Source: Pseudomonadota bacterium (lineage in GTDB: Bacteria; Pseudomonadota; Alphaproteobacteria; Acetobacterales; Acetobacteraceae). From it: 64,000 nucleotides of DNA. Position numbers and translations under genes: made by a program. The notes under the pieces are model-generated. The model searched no databases. It was not told the origin of the DNA and was given only the letters and a program-made list of their open reading frames with translations. The first letter of the stretch is position 1, and the number at the start of each line of letters is the position of its first letter. Shown here piece by piece: positions 14,311 through 22,897 of the stretch. The stretch lies in assembly GCA_021780935.1 (NCBI GenBank), contig JAJXXT010000130.1, positions 1 to 64,000 on the forward strand, written 5' to 3'.

Positions 14311-16734
14311 ATGGCCGATGACTGGCAGGAAATCTCGAACTTCACTTCCGGCGAGCTGAGCCCGCGCATGCTCGGCCGCTTCGACCTCGAGCAATACGCG
14401 AACGGCTGCGCGGCGCTGGAAAACTTCGTGGTGATGCCGCAGGGCGGCGTCACGCGGCGCCCGGGCACGATGTTCGTGCAGGCGGCCGGCGACCAGAGCA
14501 ACCCGGTGCGGCTGCTGCCCTTCGTGTTCAACGAGCTGCAACCGTACGTGATCGAAATCTGTGCCGCGTCCAGCGGCACCAACGGGTTCGCGCGCTTCTA
14601 CCAAGATGACGGCATCATCACGAGCGGCGCGTCGCCGGTGGTGCTGAACGGGCTGCCCTATCTCGCGAGCGAGCTGGCCGCGATCAAATACTGCCAGAGT
14701 GCCGACACGCTGTATCTGTGCCACCCGGCGCACCCGCCGGCGACCATCACCCGAAGCTCCAACACCGCATGGAGCTATCAGGCGCTGACGTTCCGCGACG
14801 GGCCGTATCTGCCGACGCTGGAGGGAGCGCTGCCATCGCTGACCGTCTCCGGTGCGTCGTTCGCGGCCGCGGCGACGGTCACGGTCGTGCTGGGCGCGAC
14901 CACCAACGTCAATGGCGGCCAGGGTTTCCTCTCGACAGATGTCGGGCGGATGCTGCGCATCCAGAACGTGGCGCTGGTGGGCTGGGCGATCATCGCCACG
15001 GTGACCAGCACGACGGCGGCGACGGCGGTGGTGCAGAACGCGGTCCAGTATGGCGCGCAGGGAGGGCTCGACGGCGCGTCGCCAGTGACGGCACTCTCGT
15101 GGCTGCTGGGCGCGTGGAGTGCGACCACCGGCTACCCCGCGGTGCCGGTGTTCTTCCAGAACCGGCTCGGCTTCCTGGGCGGCAATGCGCAGCCCAACGG
15201 GGTGAACTTCTCGGTCGCCGGGGACTTCACCAACTTCTCGCCCTCCGACAGCAGTGGCACGGTGACGGCGGCGAACGCGCTGTCGTGGGTGATCAGCGAC
15301 GACCAGGTCAACGCGATCACCGCGGCAGCGCCGGCGGGCAGCGCGATCGCGCAGCAGATCGGCCTGTTCACCTCCGGGAAGGAGCACATCCTGCAGCCGG
15401 CGACGACGGCGCAGGCGCTCTCCGCCACCAACGTGCAGGTCTATCCCGAGACGCAGTATGGCTCGACCGCCGATGTGCGCATCGAGCGCGTGGGCAAGAG
15501 CGTGCTGTTCTTCGACCGTAGCGGCCGGCGGCTGCGCGAATGGACGTTCACCTGGCAGGTGAACGGCTATATCGGGCCCGACATCACGGTGATTTCCGAG
15601 CACATCACGGGCCCCGGCATCGCGCAGATGGCCTATGCCGCGGCGCCCTACGGCGTGCTGTGGTGCGTGCGCAGCGACGGCGTGCTGATCGGGCTGACGT
15701 ACATGCGCGACCAGAGCGTGGTGGCGTGGCACCGGCACCGGCTCGGAGGGCAGTACTATGGCGGCCAGCCGATCGTCGAGACGCTGACCGTGGTGCCGTC
15801 GCCCGACGGCACCTACGACGAGCTCTGGCTTTCGGTCCTGCGCACGATCGGCGGCGCGCCGACGCGCATGATCGAGGTGATGACGCGCTACCCGCTGACC
15901 ACGACGCTTATTGACGACATGTGGTTCCTCGATGCGGCGCTGGCGACCGCGGCGACGACGCCGGCGGCGACGGTGACCGCGAACGGTCTTGCGCTCGGCA
16001 CCGGTACCGGACCGGCGTGGGGAACGCCCGCGGTCTACGGGGGCACCGGCACGCTGACCGCGACGGCCAGTGTGTTTACCAGTGCGCAGATCGGCGCAGT
16101 TGTGCGCATCAACGGCGGCGCGCTGAAGATCACCGGCTATACTTCCGGCACTGAGGTGGATGTCGCCGCGTGGCAGCCGCTGGCGAGCCTGGCGCCGGCG
16201 CCGGCCGGGGCGTGGCAGCTCTACGCGCTCGACAGCAGCGTCTCGGGTCTCGGCTATCTCGATGGCGAGACGGCGCAGATCGTGGCCGACGGCGCGGTGC
16301 TGACGCCGCAGGTGGTGGCGGCCGGCGCGGTTTCTCTGTCCACACCGGGCAACCAGGTGGTGGTGGGACTGCACTGCCCGGCGACGCTGGTGCCCGACCC
16401 GTTCCGCTCGGCCGCGGGGATGTCGCAGATCGGCAAGCAGAAGCGCATCGACGAGCTTTATGTGCGGCTGTTCCAGTCCTCCGGCGGACGGATCGGGCGC
16501 CGCTTCGTGGACCCCGAAACCGCGGTGGTGACCGACTACGCCGACCCGCTGCCGGCGCGCGACGTGGGGCAGCCAATGGACATCGCGCCGCCGCCATTCT
16601 CCGGCACGTTGCGCGCGATCCCCGAAGGGGGCGCCGACCGCGAGGGGCTGCCGCTGCTGGTGCAGGACCAGCCGCTGCCGATGACGGTGCTGGCGCTGGT
16701 GACGCGCGCGCCGGTGCAGGGGGCCGCGCCGTGA
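14311..16734 (+). CDS. Tail tubular protein B / tail nozzle protein
   Basis: 807 residues. The N-terminal signature FTSGELSPRMLGRFDLEQYA and ENFVVMPQGGVTRRPGTMF is typical of podovirus nozzle (T7 gp12-like) proteins. The rest is beta-rich with Ala/Thr/Gly runs. There is a conserved VPVFFQNRLGFLGG segment near residues 274-287 and a C-terminal domain with RFVDPETAVVTDY. It forms the tip of the tail tube, to which fibres attach. It overlaps the next gene by 4 nt (GTGA). Confidence 0.85.
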   Translation: MADDWQEISNFTSGELSPRMLGRFDLEQYANGCAALENFVVMPQGGVTRRPGTMFVQAAGDQSNPVRLLPFVFNELQPYVIEICAASSGTNGFARFYQDDGIITSGASPVVLNGLPYLASELAAIKYCQSADTLYLCHPAHPPATITRSSNTAWSYQALTFRDGPYLPTLEGALPSLTVSGASFAAAATVTVVLGATTNVNGGQGFLSTDVGRMLRIQNVALVGWAIIATVTSTTAATAVVQNAVQYGAQGGLDGASPVTALSWLLGAWSATTGYPAVPVFFQNRLGFLGGNAQPNGVNFSVAGDFTNFSPSDSSGTVTAANALSWVISDDQVNAITAAAPAGSAIAQQIGLFTSGKEHILQPATTAQALSATNVQVYPETQYGSTADVRIERVGKSVLFFDRSGRRLREWTFTWQVNGYIGPDITVISEHITGPGIAQMAYAAAPYGVLWCVRSDGVLIGLTYMRDQSVVAWHRHRLGGQYYGGQPIVETLTVVPSPDGTYDELWLSVLRTIGGAPTRMIEVMTRYPLTTTLIDDMWFLDAALATAATTPAATVTANGLALGTGTGPAWGTPAVYGGTGTLTATASVFTSAQIGAVVRINGGALKITGYTSGTEVDVAAWQPLASLAPAPAGAWQLYALDSSVSGLGYLDGETAQIVADGAVLTPQVVAAGAVSLSTPGNQVVVGLHCPATLVPDPFRSAAGMSQIGKQKRIDELYVRLFQSSGGRIGRRFVDPETAVVTDYADPLPARDVGQPMDIAPPPFSGTLRAIPEGGADREGLPLLVQDQPLPMTVLALVTRAPVQGAAP

Positions 16735-17201
16735 CCTGGCCGCTCCGCGACGTGCTCGCCGGCTATCGCACCACGCGTGTGACGGCAACGACGCTCGACG
16801 CGTTGCTGGCGCGCGGGGTGGCGGGACCAAAGACCGAGGCGCTGGCGGACCCTCGTTTCCGCGCCGCGGCGCTGGGACGCGCGATCGTGACCCGGGCGCT
16901 GTATCGACGCGGCGAGGAGGCGCCGGTCGCGGCCGGTGGCCTGGCGCGGCTGACGGATGAGGACACGCACGCCTGGGCGGCGTTCGCGGCCGACGGCACG
17001 CGACGCGACCGGACCGTGGCGACGCGGCTGGCGCGCACCGTGCTCGATTGGGCGCGCGTGCCGGCGCGGATGCATGTGCACGCCGAAGCAACCTGGGCCG
17101 ACAGTTTCGCGGCCGCGCTTGGGTTTCATTCGAGCGGGCGCGTGGACGAGATCGGCGGTGTCGCGGGCCCATGGCGCGAGATGCGAAGGAATGGCCCATG
17201 A
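16731..17201 (+). CDS. Phage protein with possible GNAT-like C-terminus (T7 gp13-like position)
   Basis: 156 residues from a GTG overlapping the nozzle gene stop. The C-terminal part PARMHVHAEATWADSFAAAL followed by GFHSSGRVDEIGG has the shape of the last strand-helix-strand of a GNAT fold, where a bulky ligand-binding strand leads into a GF motif. In T7 the corresponding gene (13) also carries an acetyltransferase-like fold and is needed for virion core assembly. No acetyl-CoA loop is clearly visible, so an enzymatic role is doubtful. Confidence 0.6.
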   Translation: MTWPLRDVLAGYRTTRVTATTLDALLARGVAGPKTEALADPRFRAAALGRAIVTRALYRRGEEAPVAAGGLARLTDEDTHAWAAFAADGTRRDRTVATRLARTVLDWARVPARMHVHAEATWADSFAAALGFHSSGRVDEIGGVAGPWREMRRNGP

Positions 17202-17743
17202 CGGTGCTCGGCCTGGCCCCGGCTCTTGCGTCCGGCCTGGCGACAGGCGCCGCAGTGGCGGGGACCGCCATTCAGGCGATGGGCCAGCTTTCCGCCGGTG
17301 CGGCGGCGCAGGAGACGGCCAACTACAATGCCGAGGTGGCGACGCGAAACGCGCAGCAGGCGCAGCAGGACGCGGCGGCGACGGCGGCGCAGCAGCAGGA
17401 ACAGAACAAGCAGAAGATCGGCGAGATCGTCGCCGATTACGGCGCCTCCGGCGTCGATCCGAACTCGGTCTCGTCGCTGTCGGTACTGTGGGACCAGACG
17501 CGCCAGGGGGAGCTGGCGCGGCAGCTCGACCTCTATCGCGGACAGACGGCGGCGGCGGGATACCAGAGCACGGCGGCGCTCGACACGCTCTCGGGCCAGC
17601 AGCGGGCCGAGGCGGGGGCGATCGGCGCCGGCAGCAGCCTGCTGACCGGAGCCGCGAAGACCGGGTTCACCATCGAGCCACCGGTGGCCAGCGCGCCCGC
17701 GACGCCTGGCACGCTGGCCTCCGGCTACTCGGCATCGCCATGA
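17198..17743 (+). CDS. Internal virion protein, T7 gp14-like
   Basis: 181 residues; ATGA overlap with the previous gene. A hydrophobic N-terminal segment (residues 1-25: Ala/Gly/Leu-rich) is followed by a long Gln/Ala helix with ANYNAEVATRNAQQAQQDAA and then ADYGASGVDPNSVSSLSVL. This pattern (AxYNAxVAxxNA..., later ASGVDPxSxSxLxVL) is characteristic of small core proteins of T7-like phages that are ejected into the host membrane at infection. Confidence 0.75.
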   Translation: MTVLGLAPALASGLATGAAVAGTAIQAMGQLSAGAAAQETANYNAEVATRNAQQAQQDAAATAAQQQEQNKQKIGEIVADYGASGVDPNSVSSLSVLWDQTRQGELARQLDLYRGQTAAAGYQSTAALDTLSGQQRAEAGAIGAGSSLLTGAAKTGFTIEPPVASAPATPGTLASGYSASP

Positions 17744-18969
17744 CGGTGATCCCGCTCAACACGGGGGTGATGCCGGTCGGCGGTTCGCCGCTGCCCTCCG
17801 CGCCGCAGGACATGGGCCAGGCGGTGCCGCAGGCGCTGCAGCAGTCTGGCGCGCAGACCGCCGACACCTCGCGCCAGTTCCTCGGCGCCTACATGGACAA
17901 CTGGCGCCAGCAGCAGATCGCCAGCGGCGTGGCGCAGGGCACCGACGGGCTGGGCCAGATCCAGCACACGGCCGGCACCATGGACAACATGGCGCAGGCC
18001 AAATCCTATTACGAAACGAACGCCCAGTCGCTGATCGACGGAACGGTGTCGGCTATACAAGACCCGCTGGTGGCGCAGCACGTACGGATGCAGCTCACCC
18101 AGCAGTCGATCGCGCGCGGGCTGGCAGCGGCGAACAGCGCCTTTGGCCGCGAGATGAGCCTGACCAAAGGCAACCTGTTGCAGGCCAACGTCGATTATTC
18201 GAACCGCATCGCCGAAACCGCCGATCCGGTGCTCAAGGCGCAACTGATGGACCAGCAGATCAGCGCGATCCGCGGGACGGTGGCGAGCGGGGGCATCGCT
18301 GGCGCCGACGGGGCGGCGATGGTGATCGACCTCAAGAACCGCGTTGCCTATGACCAAGCGACGCGCGACGCGCAGCTCGACCCCGTCGGCACATGGAAGG
18401 CGTTGCAGGACCCGGCGATCCGTGCGCAGCGCTACCCGGGGCTGCAACCGCAGAACGCCGACACGCTGATGTTCCGCCTTTCGTTCTACGCGCCGGAGAA
18501 GGAAGGCGCGCAGAAGGCGATGGGGCTCATCGCGGAAAGCTCGCCTCTCACGCCGCAGCAAACGGCGATCGTGGGACCCGCGACGGCGGGGACGATCATT
18601 CCGCCGCGGCTGCTGGCCGCATTCATCGGCCAGGAAAGCGGATGGAACCCGGCGGCCTATGACAACAATGCCGGTCCGGACGCCGGCGTCGGGCTGGGCC
18701 AGATCAAGCCGAGCACGGCGGCCAACCCAGGCTATGGCGTGGCGCCGCTGTCGGCGGCGCAACTGCGCGACCCGGTGGCGAATGCGCGGTTCACCGCCCT
18801 GTATCTCCAGGCGCGGGCGCAGGCGCTGGGGCTGACCGACCTCTCCGACCCCGCCCAGGTGGCGCAACTGGCCGAGGCCTATAACGGGGGCGCCGACAAG
18901 GTCGCCTATGGCAGGCGGTGGCGTCCCGGTATTTCGGGGGCGCATCGCCGATCGACAAAGGCAGCCTGA
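17740..18969 (+). CDS. Internal virion lytic transglycosylase, probably frameshifted at 3' end
   Basis: 409 residues in this frame. Residues about 280-400 form an SLT-type transglycosylase domain: LLAAFIGQESGWNPAAYDNN with the catalytic Glu, GVGLGQIKPSTAANPG, and AEAYNGGADKV. After AYG the frame continues as an Arg-rich tail of about 20 residues that does not look like native protein, while the -1 frame continues smoothly (QAVASRYFGGASPIDKG) into the next ORF. One missing base near 18,908-18,916 would join both into a protein of about 905 residues, like the large internal core proteins of T7-like phages. The enzyme would locally open peptidoglycan during DNA ejection. Confidence 0.8.
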   Translation: MTVIPLNTGVMPVGGSPLPSAPQDMGQAVPQALQQSGAQTADTSRQFLGAYMDNWRQQQIASGVAQGTDGLGQIQHTAGTMDNMAQAKSYYETNAQSLIDGTVSAIQDPLVAQHVRMQLTQQSIARGLAAANSAFGREMSLTKGNLLQANVDYSNRIAETADPVLKAQLMDQQISAIRGTVASGGIAGADGAAMVIDLKNRVAYDQATRDAQLDPVGTWKALQDPAIRAQRYPGLQPQNADTLMFRLSFYAPEKEGAQKAMGLIAESSPLTPQQTAIVGPATAGTIIPPRLLAAFIGQESGWNPAAYDNNAGPDAGVGLGQIKPSTAANPGYGVAPLSAAQLRDPVANARFTALYLQARAQALGLTDLSDPAQVAQLAEAYNGGADKVAYGRRWRPGISGAHRRSTKAA

Positions 18970-20456
18970 TGCAGCGGCTGGTGCTGGCGACCGGCGGCGA
19001 TCCGCGCCAGCTCTCGGGCGGCATGCGCGCGATCGACGCGGCGGTGACGCTGCAGGGCCAGATGCTGGCCGGCCAGCGGGCGCAACTGCAAGGGCAACTG
19101 GCGCAGACGGAGCAGATGCTGCGACAGGGCCATGACGTGCCGATACCCACGGCGCAGATCGAGGCGGCATGGCCGGCGCAGCAGGCCCAGGCGATCGAGC
19201 AGCGGCTACAGCTCGCGCATGTCTATGGCAGCGTCGCCGGGGCCGTGCAGTATGGCTCGCCCACGGAGATCGCGGCGGCGCGCGGCGGCATCGCCGACGG
19301 CAGCGGCAGCGCAGTGACGCTGCTGAAGGCGCTCTACCCCGACGATCCCGCGATGGTGTCGGCGCAGCGGCAGGCGCTGCTGGGGATGTTCGACAAGGAA
19401 GTGAAGGCGCGCCAGGCGGCGCTGCTGAGCGACCCCGCGCAATATGCCGCGGGCGCGCCAGGGGTCGCGATGGCCGCGAAGGCGGTCGACCCTCAGCATC
19501 CCGATCCGGCCGCGCTCGGTACCTATGTGCAGGCGCTGCTGGCCGCCGAGGCGCATCTGGGTGTGGCCCCCGACGCGCAGCACGTGCTGACGCGCCAGCA
19601 AGCCGGCGCGTTGGTGCAGAGGCTTTCCGGCGATCCCTCAAAGGTGGACGCGGGCGCGGTGCTCGACGCGATGAAGCAGAAGTATGGCGGCGCGTGGGGC
19701 CACGTTTTCGGCGACATGGTGACGCTCGGCAAGCTGCGGCCCGACTACCAGGTGCTGGCGCTGATGAGCGGTCCCGACAGCCGGCAGGCGCGGGCGGATC
19801 TGCAGCGCGCGATCATCGCCGGGCCCAATCTCGGGAAGTCGGTGGCGCTGGCCGACCGCAAGGCGATCGAGGCCGCGCTGCCGCAGGCGGTGAGCGAGTT
19901 CGCACAATCGGCGCTGGTGCCGGGCTACAGCGCCAATATCGGGCAGGTGGCTGCGGTGCGCGACAGCATCACGCGGCTCGCGGAGCTGTATGTCAGCGAA
20001 GGGCGCAACGGCGCCGCGGCGGCACAGGACGCGGCCAAGGCGGTGTTAACCGATCATTACGATTTCCTGCCGGCCGACCCCTCGACCGGCGTCGTGCTGC
20101 GCGTGCCCAAGGGCCTCGGGCCAGCGGTGTCGGCGGAAACGACGCGGGTGCAGCAGGGGCTGACCGCCGCGGCACTGGCGCCGGCGCCGGGAAGCAACAT
20201 GGTGACCGCCGAACAGCGGCAGCAGATTTTGCTGAACGCGGCGCGCAACCGCGGCGTTTGGGCCACCAACCGGACCGATAGCGGCGCGGTGCTGATGGTG
20301 CCGACGCGCTACGGGCTGGCGCCGGTGATTGGCGCTGACGGCCATCCGATCGGCGTCAGCTGGGCCGAGGTGCGCAGCCTGCCGGTGGCACCGGCGACAG
20401 CGGCGCCCGACCTGGTGGGACCGTTTTTCGGCCCGAATGCGGGGACAGGCCCATGA
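18969..20456 (+). CDS. C-terminal part of the internal virion protein (separate ORF)
   Basis: The frame is open from 18918 (GTG) and has an ATG at 18969 in a TGATG overlap with the preceding stop; 495 residues from the ATG. It is helical and Ala/Gln-rich, without a recognised domain, and has the usual composition of ejected core proteins. Two readings are possible: translation is restarted at 18969 by coupling, or the ORF is the frameshifted remainder of the transglycosylase protein. Coherent residues upstream of the ATG in this frame favour the frameshift. The stop overlaps the next start. Confidence 0.7.
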   Translation: MQRLVLATGGDPRQLSGGMRAIDAAVTLQGQMLAGQRAQLQGQLAQTEQMLRQGHDVPIPTAQIEAAWPAQQAQAIEQRLQLAHVYGSVAGAVQYGSPTEIAAARGGIADGSGSAVTLLKALYPDDPAMVSAQRQALLGMFDKEVKARQAALLSDPAQYAAGAPGVAMAAKAVDPQHPDPAALGTYVQALLAAEAHLGVAPDAQHVLTRQQAGALVQRLSGDPSKVDAGAVLDAMKQKYGGAWGHVFGDMVTLGKLRPDYQVLALMSGPDSRQARADLQRAIIAGPNLGKSVALADRKAIEAALPQAVSEFAQSALVPGYSANIGQVAAVRDSITRLAELYVSEGRNGAAAAQDAAKAVLTDHYDFLPADPSTGVVLRVPKGLGPAVSAETTRVQQGLTAAALAPAPGSNMVTAEQRQQILLNAARNRGVWATNRTDSGAVLMVPTRYGLAPVIGADGHPIGVSWAEVRSLPVAPATAAPDLVGPFFGPNAGTGP

Positions 20457-22897
20457 GCGGCTCCGCGGCATGGACGGGACTGCCGGGTGGCGAGGCCGGC
20501 CTGGTCGGCCAGGGGCAGGTGGATACCGACCTGATCCCGTCGACGCCATGGGAGGAAGTGCAGCCGTTCCAGACCACGAAAATGATCGCGCACCTGGCGG
20601 CGCGCGGCGAGATGGCGATGGGCGCCGTGGTGGACCCGGTGACGGGAATGGCGACCCCGCTGCCGGCGAGCCCGGAACTGTCGCCGGAGGAAGCCAACGC
20701 ACGCTATGGCATTCCGGGCGCGCTGCAGTTCCAGGCGCCGGTGCGCGCCGATGTCGCGGCCGACATGGCGAGCGCCAAGCACGCCGAGCTGTTGCGCGCC
20801 TATGCCCGCGAGCGGCGTCCGGCGGGAAGCTGGGGCCGCGGCATCCTGGATTTCGTGACGCAGATGGCCGACCCCACGAACATCGTCGCGAGCTTCGTGC
20901 CGGGGATTGGCGAGGAGAACGCGGCGCGGCTCGTCGCGGCGACGGGACTGCGCGAGGCGTCGCCGTTCGCCTTCGCCGCGGCGACGCGCGCGGTGGAGGG
21001 TGCGACGGCCGGCGCCGCGGGACAGGCAGCGATGCTGCCGCTCCAGGCGGCCTATGCCGGCGAGCAGCAGGATGCGTTCGGGCTGCCGGAGGCGATGTCC
21101 TCGGTGATGTTCGGCGCGGCGTTGGGCGGCGCACTGCATCCGGCACTGGGTGCCGTCGGCGACCTGGCGCGCGGTGGTGCGCCGGATTGGGCGACCCAGC
21201 CGCTGGCGTCCATGCGCGACCTGTTCACCGGCCAGGGGCCGAACGTGCAGGCGGCCGACGCGCTGGCCACCAACGCGATCGCGTCGGTCGCGGGGGACCG
21301 GCCGGTCGACCAGTCGCTGGTGGTGCGCGCGGCGCGCCGCGTGCGCACGGCGCCCGGTGCCGGCGAATACCAGGCGTTCACGCCGATGGGCACGCAGGTG
21401 GTGTTGTCGCCGGAGCTGGCGGACGCGGGAGCGCTGCTGACCAGCCACGGTGTCGATGGCGAGGTGAACCCCGCCTATCCGCAGGCGCTGCAACCGCGCG
21501 ACCGGGGCGCGCTGGGCTCGCGCGCGCAGATCGCCGAGATCGCGGGACGGCTGGAGCCAGCGCGGTTGGCGCCCTCGGCCGACGCCGGCAATGGCGCGCC
21601 AATCGTGGGGCCCGACAATGTGGTCGAGAGCGGCAACGGCCGGGTGCTGGCGCTTCGCACGATGTACGAAGACCCGAAGCTGGCGGGACGCGCCGAGGCC
21701 TATCGGCAATGGCTCGCGCAGCAGGGCTATGACGCGCGCGGCATCGAGCAGCCGGTGCTGATCGGGCGCCGGCAGAACGTGTTGTCGGACGATGCCCGCG
21801 CCGCATTCGCGCGCGAGGCCAATGACCGCGCGACGCTGCAGATGGGCGACGCCGAGCAGGCGCGGGCGGACGCGACGCGGGCCGAGGCGGCGATGGACGC
21901 GCTGCGCGAGGGCACGCTGACCGGTGCCGGAAACGCCGAGTTCGTGCGCCGCTTCATGGCCGAGCTACCTGCGGAGGAGCGCGGCGCCATGGTGGGGCGC
22001 GACGGCGAGCTGACCGTCGCGGGACAGCGACGGCTCGCCCGCGCAGTGCAGGCCGCGGCGTATGGCGACACGGCGCCGGCGACGATCGAGCGGCTGCTCG
22101 GCGGCAACGTGCACGGCATGACGGAGATTTCGAGGGGGCTGGAGGACGCGGCGCCGTCCTGGGCGCTCCTGCGGCGCGCGATCGCCCGCGGCGAGGTTCC
22201 GGCCGAGGCAGACGCGACGCCGGCGCTCGGCGAGGCGCTGACCACCATGGACCGGGCCTATCAGAGCCGTCGGCCGCTGCCGGAACTGCTGGACCAGCGG
22301 GACGCGTTCGAGGCGCCGGTGTCGCGCGCGGCGCGGGAGATGCTGGCGGCGTTCCATACCAACGCGGACATGACACGCGTTTCCAGCCGGGCACGGCTGG
22401 CGGCGACGCTGCGGCGCTTCGCGCAGCAGGCGATGGAGGCGAAGGCCGGCCCCACCCTGTTCGGCGACACGCCGCCGGACGCGGCGGAGATCATGGCCGT
22501 CGCCAGAGCGCGTGAGAGCGCGCTGGGCGGCGCGGACGAGGGCGCCGCTGGTGGACCGCGGGCAGACGACGAAACGCCGCCAGCGGCCACGCAGGACACC
22601 CTGGCGGGGGACGCGGCACGGGCGGCACGGCAGGCGGATGCACCAGACCCCGCGGAAGCGCGCACCGAAGAAGCCGCGGCGAAGGCCGCGCGCGAGCGGA
22701 TGATGCCCGATGTGGAGCGCGCGCGGGCCGAGCTCGAGCGCGAGATGGCGACGCTGAAGGCGGCCGAGGCGGCCGGCGAGCTGCCGGCGGCAGCGGCGGC
22801 CGAAATGGAGGCGCTGCGCGCCGTCGACCAGGAAACCGCGGCGATGGGCCGCGCCCAGGAAGCGGCGATGCAGTGCCTGATGCGGAGTGCCGCATGA
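20453..22897 (+). CDS. Large DdrB-like (ParB superfamily) internal virion protein
   Basis: 814 residues. The central region (about 345-485) matches the DdrB-like ParB-superfamily domain of large polyvalent phage proteins: QPRDRGALGSRAQIAEIAGR, then ESGNGRVLALRTMYEDP and QPVLIGRRQNVLSDDARAAF, with GNGR as the conserved core. The C-terminal 250 residues are charged, with long Ala/Glu/Arg helices likely to form coiled coils. It is encoded between other internal virion genes, so it is probably packaged and ejected with the DNA. Overlaps the next gene by 4 nt. Confidence 0.75.
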   Translation: MSGSAAWTGLPGGEAGLVGQGQVDTDLIPSTPWEEVQPFQTTKMIAHLAARGEMAMGAVVDPVTGMATPLPASPELSPEEANARYGIPGALQFQAPVRADVAADMASAKHAELLRAYARERRPAGSWGRGILDFVTQMADPTNIVASFVPGIGEENAARLVAATGLREASPFAFAAATRAVEGATAGAAGQAAMLPLQAAYAGEQQDAFGLPEAMSSVMFGAALGGALHPALGAVGDLARGGAPDWATQPLASMRDLFTGQGPNVQAADALATNAIASVAGDRPVDQSLVVRAARRVRTAPGAGEYQAFTPMGTQVVLSPELADAGALLTSHGVDGEVNPAYPQALQPRDRGALGSRAQIAEIAGRLEPARLAPSADAGNGAPIVGPDNVVESGNGRVLALRTMYEDPKLAGRAEAYRQWLAQQGYDARGIEQPVLIGRRQNVLSDDARAAFAREANDRATLQMGDAEQARADATRAEAAMDALREGTLTGAGNAEFVRRFMAELPAEERGAMVGRDGELTVAGQRRLARAVQAAAYGDTAPATIERLLGGNVHGMTEISRGLEDAAPSWALLRRAIARGEVPAEADATPALGEALTTMDRAYQSRRPLPELLDQRDAFEAPVSRAAREMLAAFHTNADMTRVSSRARLAATLRRFAQQAMEAKAGPTLFGDTPPDAAEIMAVARARESALGGADEGAAGGPRADDETPPAATQDTLAGDAARAARQADAPDPAEARTEEAAAKAARERMMPDVERARAELEREMATLKAAEAAGELPAAAAAEMEALRAVDQETAAMGRAQEAAMQCLMRSAA

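Noticed and set aside
13627..17271. Very long open frame on the minus strand across phage tail genes
   Set aside because: It is an antisense frame of high-GC coding DNA. Its product is low-complexity, Arg/His-rich, and it covers several well-supported + strand phage genes.
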